Shown here: positions 6,860-12,262 of the stretch, one piece after another
Numbering within the stretch: the first letter of the stretch is position 1
Layout of the letters: every line of letters begins with the position of its first letter
From: Streptomyces sp. NRRL F-5123
GTDB taxonomy: Bacteria > Actinomycetota > Actinomycetes > Streptomycetales > Streptomycetaceae
Reading direction: 5' to 3'
Length of the DNA: 12,262 nt
Assembly: GCF_000721495.1 (NCBI RefSeq)
Contig: NZ_JOHY01000099.1
Location: 1 to 12,262 of the forward strand
Translations under genes and position numbers: made by a program
Notes under the pieces: model-generated
What the model saw: the letters and a program-made list of their open reading frames with translations, nothing else
Told to the model about the DNA's origin: nothing
The model's database searches: none

Positions 6860-9800
6860 TCACAACTCCCCGCGCCGCGAGAGCTGGGTGAAGGACAGCC
6901 AGCCGGGCAGCACGGGCAGCCAGAACGTCAGCAACCGGAAGAAGAGCACTGCGGGCGTGGCCACCTCCTTGGGCAGGCCCGCCGCGATCAGACCACCGGT
7001 CAGGGCCAGTTCGACCGCGCCCACGCCACCCGGCGTCGGAGCGGCCGAGCCCAGCGCGTTGCCCGCGAGGAAGACCACCGCGATCGCCGCGTAGCTCAGG
7101 CTCCCGCCGAAGGCCCGCACGCAGCCGTCCAGGCAGATCACAAAGGTCACGGTGACCATCAGGGTGCCGCCCAGGCCCGTCGCGAGCTTGCCGGGCCGCT
7201 GGAGGACGTCCAGCATGCGCGGCACCACACCCGCGAAGAGGGCCCGCACGCGCGTCGAGACGAACTTGCGCAGCGCCGGCACCGCCGTGACCACCAGCAC
7301 CAGCACGCCCGCCGTCAGCAGCCCCGCCATGACCGTGCGGGACGGCGACAGTGACGGCGTCTTCTCCGTGCCCGTGATGAAGCCGAAGGTCATCAGCAGC
7401 ACCACGTGCATGCCGAGGCCCACCAGCTGCGAGGCCCCCACGCTCGCCACCGCCAGGCCCGGGCGCACCCCGGCCTTCTGCAGGTAGCGGGTGTTGAGCG
7501 CCACACCGCCGACCGCGGCCGGCGCCACCAGCTTCACGAACGACCCGGCGATCTGCGCCTGCACCGTCCGCAGCAGCGACAGCCGCTCGGGGACGAAACC
7601 GGCCAGCGCGCACGCCGCCGCCACGTAGCTCGCCGCCGAGCCCGCCACCGCCACCAGCGCCCAGCGCCAGTCCGCGTGCGCGACGGCCTGGCCGATCGGC
7701 ACCGAGCTGAGCTGCGACAGCAGGAAGTACGCCGCGAAGGCGCCGGCGATGACGGTGATCAGCGTGCGCGGCTTGATGCGCTCCAGCCGCACCGGCTCCA
7801 CCGGGGCCTGCGGGCGGATCAGCAGCACCTGCTGCCGGATCCGCGACAGCAGGTCCTCCTCGCGGGCCTCCTCCAGCGCGATCTCTATGGCCCGCTTCTC
7901 GGCCTTGCGCTCCGCCTTCGAGACCGCCTTGCCGTCCTTGCCCTCCCGCTCGTCCGTCTCGGGCGCCCCGACGTCGGCCCGTACGGCTCCCCGGCGGCCC
8001 GCCGCCTCCTGGTGCTCCTGCGCCCGCCGCTGGTCGCGGGCCTCCTTCTCGCTCGCCGACGCCGCGAGCACCGCCTCCCGCTCGCGCTGCGCCCGCTCCC
8101 GGGCGAGCTGCTTGAGCTGGGCGCGGGTGGCGCGGCTGAGCGCGATCGGCTGGAGCAGCGGCAGCGCGCTCGCCACGGCGTCCGGGCCGAGCACGGCGAC
8201 CGCGGAGGCCACCGCGCGCTCCGGGCCGACCCGCAGCGCAACCGTCGTCAGCAGCTGCGCGACGTCCATCCGCAGCACGATGTCGCCGGCCGCGATCTCG
8301 CCGCCCCGCAGGTCGGTCAGGAAGACCCGGCCCGACCGGTCCACCAGCAGTGACTCGCCGACCAGCCGGCGGTGCGCGATACGCCGCGACTGGAGGGCGC
8401 GCACCTGCGTCCACGCCTCGCGCAGCAGCGTGTCGGTGATCTCCGCGTCGGCCAGGGCGTCCAGCCGCCGGCCGCCGATGTGCTCGTAGACCAGCATCAC
8501 CGCGTCCGGGCCCAGCTCGGAGGTCGCGATGAGCTTGGGCGCGTTCGCGCCCGCGGCGATCGCCGCGTACGCCAGCAGGGCCTCCTGCTCCAGGGCCTGC
8601 CGCAGCGACAGCAGGCTGCGCCGCTCGTTGATGCCGCCGACCAGGGACAGCCGGCGCCAGGCGCGGTAGAAGAAACCCTGCGCCTGCTGTTCGCGGTCCA
8701 CCACCGTGACGTCCAGCGGCGGGCCGTCCTCCAGCGTCACCAGGTAGCCCCGGCCGCGCTCGGTGTCCGCGGTGCCCGGCCCCTGCGGCCGCACCCGGCG
8801 GGCGGTCTGCGGGCTGAAGCCCACCCGGCGCAGCCCGGCGAGCAGCTGGCGGCCGGTCGGCCGGACGTTCGGCGAGCCGACCGCGTAGACCGTGCCGTAG
8901 CCGATCGTCCACCCGATCAGCACCGTCACGGCGATCGAGAACGGCGTCGTGTAGCCGCCGACCAGCACCGCGAAGGCGTCCAGCAGCAGCACGAACCACA
9001 GCGCCACCCGCCAGCGCGGCCGGCGCGCCATGCCCACCGCCGTCACGTAGGCGATGACCGGCGCCAGATACCCGTGCACCGGGTCGGTCATGCCCGTGCC
9101 GGACGGCGAGTTGTGCGTGAGCGCGTCGCGGATCGGGCCGGGCGCGGAATTCGTCACCCACAGGTCGGTGGCCAGCGCGGTGCCGTGCGCCAGCACCGCG
9201 GCCAGCACCCCGTCCGCGATGCGCAGCCCGTCCCGCTTGGCCAGCCGCTCGATCGCGAACGCCACCGGCACGATCAGCACGGCGATGCTCGCCGTCAGCC
9301 CCGCGAACGACGACAGCACGTCGGGCGCGTGGTCCGTGCCCTTCGTGATGTCCGTCTCCAGGCCCGTCGTGGTCGCGTGCGCGAACCCCGCGACGGCCAG
9401 CACGACCGCGATCCCCAGCAGCCCGAGCAGGAACCGCACGAGGTCGGCGGGCCGGTGCACGCGCGCGGCGAGCAGCGGTTCGTCGACGGCGACGGGCGCG
9501 GGGTAGGGCTCGGGCACGATGCTGTGCCCGTGCTCGCCGGGGGAGGGGCAGCCGTCCTCGCCGCCGGGGGCGCCGCCGTCGCCCTGGTCCGCGGGGGGCG
9601 TGTCGCCGGAGCCGCCGGTCGGGCGGGGGGAGCCGCCGTCCCCGCCGTTGCCGCCGCTGTCGCCGTGGGCCGGGTCGGGGGGCGTGGCCTCGGCGTCCGG
9701 CTGGTCGCCGTCGCCGCCGGGGGCCTCGCCGGACCCGTCGCCGTCGCGCCCGGGGCCGCGGCTGCCGTCGCCGCCGTCGCCCGAGGCGCCGTGGTCGGGG

Positions 9801-9952
9801 CGGGCGCGGTGGCCGTCGGCACCGGTGTGCGGGTGCGGCCGTGCGCCGCCGCCGTTTCCGGGTGCGGGCAGCGCTTTACGGGCGCGGGAGGCCGCTCCGG
9901 CCTCGTCCGCGCCCGGCTGATCCGCTTCGGTCTCTTCTTGATCTCGTATCAC
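6860..9952 (-). CDS. membrane protein: pseudokinase-like domain fused to an LPG-synthase/MprF-type flippase fold
   Basis: A protein of 1030 residues from GTG 9952. The Shine-Dalgarno is weak, but early codons are A/T-tolerant and codon bias is strong throughout. Residues 1-150 are disordered and rich in Gly, Asp, Pro and Ser. Residues 171-360 carry about six membrane helices (LVRFLLGLLGIAVVLAVAG, 171-189, is the first). Residues about 365-600 resemble a protein kinase: REQQAQGFFYRAWRRL, ALLAYAAIAAG, VMLVYEHIGGRRL, then HRRLVGESLLVD (527-538) and VFLTDLRGGE (543-552). The VAIK Lys position reads Thr416, HRD reads HRR, the following Asn reads Ser and DFG reads DLR, so phosphotransfer is unlikely. 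Residues 610-710 are a charged, coiled-coil-like stretch. Residues 728-1030 are the UPF0104/LPG-synthase membrane domain (PF03706, TIGR00374) with its hallmark PTPGGVGAVE (972-981). The aminoacyl-transferase domain of MprF is absent. The likely role is lipid or glycolipid translocation gated by the pseudokinase (inference). Confidence 0.88.
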   Translation of the reverse strand: MIRDQEETEADQPGADEAGAASRARKALPAPGNGGGARPHPHTGADGHRARPDHGASGDGGDGSRGPGRDGDGSGEAPGGDGDQPDAEATPPDPAHGDSGGNGGDGGSPRPTGGSGDTPPADQGDGGAPGGEDGCPSPGEHGHSIVPEPYPAPVAVDEPLLAARVHRPADLVRFLLGLLGIAVVLAVAGFAHATTTGLETDITKGTDHAPDVLSSFAGLTASIAVLIVPVAFAIERLAKRDGLRIADGVLAAVLAHGTALATDLWVTNSAPGPIRDALTHNSPSGTGMTDPVHGYLAPVIAYVTAVGMARRPRWRVALWFVLLLDAFAVLVGGYTTPFSIAVTVLIGWTIGYGTVYAVGSPNVRPTGRQLLAGLRRVGFSPQTARRVRPQGPGTADTERGRGYLVTLEDGPPLDVTVVDREQQAQGFFYRAWRRLSLVGGINERRSLLSLRQALEQEALLAYAAIAAGANAPKLIATSELGPDAVMLVYEHIGGRRLDALADAEITDTLLREAWTQVRALQSRRIAHRRLVGESLLVDRSGRVFLTDLRGGEIAAGDIVLRMDVAQLLTTVALRVGPERAVASAVAVLGPDAVASALPLLQPIALSRATRAQLKQLARERAQREREAVLAASASEKEARDQRRAQEHQEAAGRRGAVRADVGAPETDEREGKDGKAVSKAERKAEKRAIEIALEEAREEDLLSRIRQQVLLIRPQAPVEPVRLERIKPRTLITVIAGAFAAYFLLSQLSSVPIGQAVAHADWRWALVAVAGSAASYVAAACALAGFVPERLSLLRTVQAQIAGSFVKLVAPAAVGGVALNTRYLQKAGVRPGLAVASVGASQLVGLGMHVVLLMTFGFITGTEKTPSLSPSRTVMAGLLTAGVLVLVVTAVPALRKFVSTRVRALFAGVVPRMLDVLQRPGKLATGLGGTLMVTVTFVICLDGCVRAFGGSLSYAAIAVVFLAGNALGSAAPTPGGVGAVELALTGGLIAAGLPKEVATPAVLFFRLLTFWLPVLPGWLSFTQLSRRGEL

Positions 9953-9994
9953 CAGTCACCGCCGGGACGATGGTGGCACGAGCACCGTACGGAT

Positions 9995-10016
9995 GACACC
10001 GGAACCCCCCGGTGTC
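9995..10016. promoter_or_regulatory. perfect dyad in the divergent intergenic region
   Basis: GACACCGG (9995-10002) and CCGGTGTC (10009-10016) are perfect inverted arms around a 6-nt AACCCC spacer. The dyad lies in the 89-nt region between two divergent genes, 25 nt before ATG 10042. That suits an operator for a dimeric regulator acting on one or both genes. CAGGAT at 10029-10034 could be a -10 box that would give an almost leaderless transcript, but no matching -35 is visible. Confidence 0.45.
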
Positions 10017-10041
10017 GGTGGTCTGGGGCAGGATTGGGCGG

Positions 10042-10437
10042 ATGAGCGAGGAGCACGAGGAGAACGCTGCGGGCAGGGAGAACGGGGAGGCCGTGGAAGG
10101 CCCCGGTGACTACGCGGACCGGGTGCTCGACACCGTCGACCTGATCCCGCCCGGCCGTGTGATGAGCTACGGCGACGTCGCCGAGTGGCTCGGTGAAGGC
10201 GGCCCCCGGCAGGTCGGCCGGGTGCTCTCGCTGTACGGCAGCGGGGTGCCGTGGTGGCGCGTCGTGCGGTCCGACGGGGTGCTGCTCCCGGGGCACGAGC
10301 TGAGGGCCCTGGACGCCTACCGGGCCGAGGGCACCCCGCTGCGCACCGCGGGCCCCGCGACCGAGGGCCACATACCGCGCGTCGACATGCGCCGGGCGCG
10401 CTGGGACGGGCGCACGCCGGGCGCGCACGGCGGCTGA
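10042..10437 (+). CDS. alkyltransferase-like (ATL) DNA repair protein, MGMT family
   Basis: A protein of 131 residues from ATG 10042, with a moderate Shine-Dalgarno (GCAGGA) upstream. An in-frame GTG at 10012 is rejected because it falls inside the dyad. After an acidic tail (1-22), residues 23-120 form the MGMT DNA-binding domain: IPPGRVMSYGDVAEWLG (35-51) with the base-flipping Tyr43, RQVGRVLS (56-63) with the Arg finger, and VPWWRVVRSDG (69-79). In true methyltransferases this last motif is PCHRV, with the acceptor Cys. Here it is P70-W71-W72-R73, and the whole protein has no cysteine. It therefore cannot demethylate DNA. ATL proteins bind O6-alkylguanine, bend the DNA and hand the lesion to nucleotide excision repair through UvrA. 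The neighbouring adnA gene fits a DNA repair neighbourhood. A stem-loop follows the stop. Confidence 0.93.
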   Translation: MSEEHEENAAGRENGEAVEGPGDYADRVLDTVDLIPPGRVMSYGDVAEWLGEGGPRQVGRVLSLYGSGVPWWRVVRSDGVLLPGHELRALDAYRAEGTPLRTAGPATEGHIPRVDMRRARWDGRTPGAHGG

Positions 10438-10438
10438 C

Positions 10439-10469
10439 GGCCGAAAGCTCATGCCTCCCAGCTTCGGCC
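10439..10469 (+). terminator. stem-loop terminator of the ATL gene
   Basis: GGCCGAAAGC (10439-10448) pairs with GCTTCGGCC (10461-10469) with one bulged A and a 12-nt loop, starting 2 nt after the TGA stop. There is no U tract, which is common in high-GC actinomycetes. Position and stem strength support termination. Confidence 0.6.
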
Positions 10470-10590
10470 ATCCGTGGCCCGACGACGGCATCGCCACCCC
10501 GGACACCCTGCCGGGCGGTGCGGGGCGAGCGGCCCGGCGACGGAGGCGCTCGGTGCGCAGCGGTGCGCGGCGAGCGTCTTCAGGGACGCG

Positions 10591-10622
10591 TGGGGGTACC
10601 GCCCGGGCGAAGCTCCGGGGGA
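10591..10622. repeat. possible copy of a dispersed Streptomyces intergenic palindrome
   Basis: A G-rich block TGGGGGTACC (10591-10600) is followed by CCCGG/CCGGG arms (10602-10606, 10615-10619) and GGGGGAGAACTGCG. From memory, such TGGGGGTACC...GGGGGA elements occur many times in Streptomyces intergenic DNA. Only one copy lies in this window, so repetition cannot be shown here. Confidence 0.3.
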
Positions 10623-10651
10623 GAACTGCGCGCCCAACCAGCCACGGTCCT

Positions 10652-10685
10652 GTGGTCCGGAGACGGCCGGACCACCCCTTCGGGG
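10652..10685. terminator. tandem stem-loops, possible terminator or RNA structure
   Basis: GTGGTCCGG (10652-10660) and CCGGACCAC (10667-10675) form a perfect 9-bp stem with a 6-nt loop. A second hairpin, CCCC (10675-10678)-TTC-GGGG (10682-10685), shares the base of the first. It lies 215 nt after the ATL stop and could insulate adnA from upstream reading. Confidence 0.4.
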
Positions 10686-10823
10686 CGGTGACGACCGCCG
10701 GTCGCATCGCGGCTGGGGTCACCGGGAGCTCTCCGGCGAGCACTCGCCCCGCCCACGGCGGCGTGTCCGCGCGGCGGACGGCGTAGCGTCGGGGGACGGC
10801 GCCCCGGGCCCGCAGCGCCCTCA

Positions 10824-10853
10824 CCCCGGCGTACGGGCATACGCCCCGGCGTA
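10824..10853. repeat. 20-bp-spaced direct repeat with internal inverted repeat
   Basis: CCCCGGCGTA occurs at 10824-10833 and again at 10844-10853, start to start exactly 20 bp. GGCGTA (10828-10833) and TACGCC (10840-10845) form an inverted pair around 6 nt. A third GGCGTAG lies at 10780-10786. The position, 58-88 nt before the adnA start, suits regulator binding, but the motif matches no operator I know. Confidence 0.35.
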
Positions 10854-10911
10854 GCCACCGGCGCGCCCGCGCGCCCCCGCACCACCGACCACCACGAAAC
10901 CGGCGAACCAC

Positions 10912-12206
10912 GTGATCCTGTCTCCTCCTCCCGCCCCCGCGGCCTCCGCGGCGACCGGCTACCGGCTGCTGCGCACCCCGCCGGAGCCCGTGCGGCCCCC
11001 TGTGCTGGACGCGGACCAGCGGGCGGTGGTTGAGCACCGGGACGGTCCGCTGCTGGTGCTCGCGGGGCCCGGCACGGGCAAGACCACGACGCTGGTGGAG
11101 TCCGTACTGGCCCGGGTGCGCGCCGGGACCGCACCGGACCGCGTCCTCGTCCTGACCTTCGGCCGCCGCGCCGCCGTCGACCTGCGCGACCGGATGGCCG
11201 CGCGCGGCCTCGCCGGACTGCACGCGAGCACCTTCCACTCCTTCTGCTACGCCCTGATCCGGGAGGAGCAGAGCCCCGAGGACTTCGCGGAGCCGGTCCG
11301 GCTGCTGTCCGGGCCCGAGCAGGACCTCCTGGTCCGCGAGCTGCTCGCCGGGCAGCCGGCGCTGGAGCGGGAGGGCCTGGGCCGCGTCCGCTGGCCCGCG
11401 GACCTGCGGGCCGCGCTCACCACGCGAGGCTTCGCCGACGAGGTGCGCGCCGTGCTGGCCCGCACCCGTGAGCTGGGCCTCGGGCCGGACGCGCTCGCCG
11501 CCTTTGCCGCCCGTATCGGCCGCCCCGACTGGACCGCGGCGGCGGCCTTCCTGGACGAGTACCTGGAGGTCACGGAGCTGGGCGGGATGGTCGACTACGC
11601 CGAGCTCGTCCACCGCGCCGTCCTGCTGGCGCGGCGCCCCGAGGTGCACGAGCGGCTGCAGCGGCGCTACGACGCGGTCTACGTCGACGAATTCCAGGAC
11701 ACCGACCCGGCCCAGCTGCGGCTGCTGCGGGCGCTCGCCGGGCAGGGCCGCACGCTGGTCGCGTTCGGCGACCCGGACCAGTCCGTCTACGCCTTCCGCG
11801 GCGCCGACGTGAACGGCATCCTCGGCTTCCCCGAGTACTTCCCGCGGCGCGACGGCGGCCCGGCGCCGGTGCGGGTGCTGCGCGCCTCGCGGCGTGCGCG
11901 GGCCGGGCTGCTGGCGGCGACCCGGCAGATCGCCGCGCGCATGCCGCTGCCCCGGCTGCCCGCCGCCGCGGTACGCGCCCACCGCGCGCCGACCGCGCTC
12001 GCGCCGGGCGGCACGGTGGCCGTCCGCACGTACCCGACGCCGGGCGCCGAGGTCGAGTCCGTCGCGGACACGCTGCGGCGCGCGCACCTGGAGGACGGGC
12101 TGCCGTGGCACGACATGGCCGTCCTGACCCGCTCCACCGCCGCCCTCGCCCCCCTCCGCCGCGCCCTCACCTCCGCCGGCGTCCCCATCGACCTGCCCCC
12201 CTCCAC
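10912..12206 (+). CDS. adnA: AdnA-type UvrD helicase/RecB nuclease subunit (5' part, cut by contig end)
   Basis: About 431 genuine residues from GTG 10912, the first start after an in-frame TAG at 10852-10854. No clear Shine-Dalgarno is present. Superfamily 1 helicase motifs are intact: Q motif LDADQRAVV (32-40), Walker A GPGTGKTT (52-59), VLTFGRRAA (80-88), STFHSFCYAL (106-115), Walker B YVDEFQDTDP (257-266) and GDPDQSVYAFRGA (286-298). The segment GPEQDLLVRELL ... WPADLRAALTTRGFADEVRAVLARTRELG (134-189) matches actinobacterial AdnA rather than UvrD or PcrA. AdnA pairs with AdnB to resect double-strand breaks, and the usual protein is over 1000 residues with a C-terminal RecB-like nuclease. 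That part, and adnB, would lie past the contig end. From codon 432 the frame reads adapter, so the last about 18 residues of the open frame are not real. Confidence 0.88.
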
Positions 12207-12262
12207 CTGTCTCTTATACACATCTCCGAGCCCACGAGACAGGCAGAAATCTCGTATGCCGT
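12207..12262 (+). other. Nextera/Illumina adapter read-through (not genomic)
   Basis: From 12207 the sequence is the Tn5 mosaic end CTGTCTCTTATACACATCT (12207-12225), the Nextera read-2 handle CCGAGCCCACGAGAC (12226-12240), an 8-base index AGGCAGAA (12241-12248, which I recall as i7 index N703) and the start of the P7 sequence ATCTCGTATGCCGT (12249-12262). Base composition falls abruptly from over 75% G/C. This is untrimmed library adapter at a contig end. Confidence 0.98.

Larger units (their letters stand above)
10438..10911. other. hairpin-rich intergenic region between the ATL gene and adnA
   Basis: These 474 nt have open frames on both strands, but codon bias decays within about 20 codons in each and none has a ribosome site. 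Visible structures are the ATL terminator, CCGGGC/GCCCGG (10511-10516/10532-10537), a 9-bp perfect stem at 10652-10660/10667-10675 followed at once by CCCC-TTC-GGGG (10675-10685), GTCCGC/GCGGAC (10765-10770/10774-10779), and GGCGTA motifs near 10780, 10828 and 10848. The adnA promoter should lie in the right part, but I cannot fix it. Confidence 0.6.

Noticed and set aside
6765..9161. A 798-codon open minus-strand frame
   Set aside because: It is a shifted frame of the flippase-fold gene with Arg/Gly/Ala-rich nonsense. The correct frame holds membrane helices and the PTPGGVGAVE motif.
10012..10041. GTG 10012 as the start of the ATL protein
   Set aside because: It falls inside the right arm of the dyad, lacks a ribosome site, and the added ten residues are not family sequence.
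8372..10045. A 557-codon open plus-strand frame
   Set aside because: It is antisense to the flippase-fold gene, with low-complexity Arg/His/Gly/Val sequence and no recognisable domain.
10451..10786. A 111-codon plus-strand ORF between the ATL gene and adnA
   Set aside because: Its start lies inside the ATL terminator hairpin, codon bias is lost after about 20 codons and no domain is visible.
9949..12111. A 720-codon open minus-strand frame
   Set aside because: It is antisense to the ATL and adnA genes, whose motifs are clear on the plus strand.
11787..12221. A minus-strand ORF beginning MYKRQ
   Set aside because: Its start codon and first residues are adapter sequence, and the rest is antisense to adnA.
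12207..12225. Tn5 mosaic end as evidence of a real transposon
   Set aside because: It is followed directly by the Nextera handle, an 8-base index and the P7 sequence, so it comes from library preparation.

Overview
The window is about 12.2 kb of very GC-rich DNA. Its codons almost always end in G or C, GTG and TTG starts are common, and its gene families are typical of Streptomyces or a close relative. The last 56 bases (12207-12262) are not genomic: they are Illumina/Nextera library adapter, so the contig ends in read-through. The true sequence stops near 12206, inside a helicase-nuclease gene.

Layout: (1) 1-506 is an extremely GC-rich stretch with no convincing gene. (2) 507-3512 (+) looks like one tightly packed transcription unit: a polytopic membrane protein, a small Pro/Ala-rich ORF with a TTG start, an NAD-dependent nucleotide-sugar epimerase/dehydratase joined to the small ORF by an ATGA overlap, and a spherulin-4-type (GH135-like) protein overlapping the epimerase by 13 nt. 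Together they suggest a sugar or exopolysaccharide function. (3) 3548-4820 (+) is moeZ, a MoeB/ThiF-rhodanese sulfur-activating enzyme, behind an exact match to the SigR disulfide-stress promoter (GGAAT-N18-GTT). (4) A 19-bp hairpin at 4849-4891 separates moeZ from the convergent minus-strand genes. (5) 6673 to 4911 (-) is a two-gene unit, a lipoprotein then a secreted protein, neither of recognised function. (6) 9952 to 6860 (-) is a 1030-residue membrane protein: a Gly/Asp-rich cytosolic tail, a first membrane domain, a kinase-like domain without key catalytic residues, and an LPG-synthase/MprF-type flippase-fold membrane domain. (7) 10042-10437 (+), divergent from it, is an alkyltransferase-like (ATL) DNA repair protein with Trp in place of the MGMT cysteine. 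(8) 10438-10911 is a hairpin-rich intergenic region. (9) From 10912 (+) runs the 5' part of an AdnA-type UvrD helicase/RecB nuclease gene, cut by the contig end.

The order moeZ ... ATL ... adnA also exists in mycobacteria (moeB1/Rv3206c, Rv3204, adnA/Rv3202c), so the right half is a conserved actinobacterial core neighbourhood. The least explained parts are the epimerase/spherulin-4 unit, with its apparently altered hydrolase active site and coupled small ORF, and the pseudokinase-flippase fusion. I found no CRISPR array, tRNA, rRNA, insertion sequence or phage gene.
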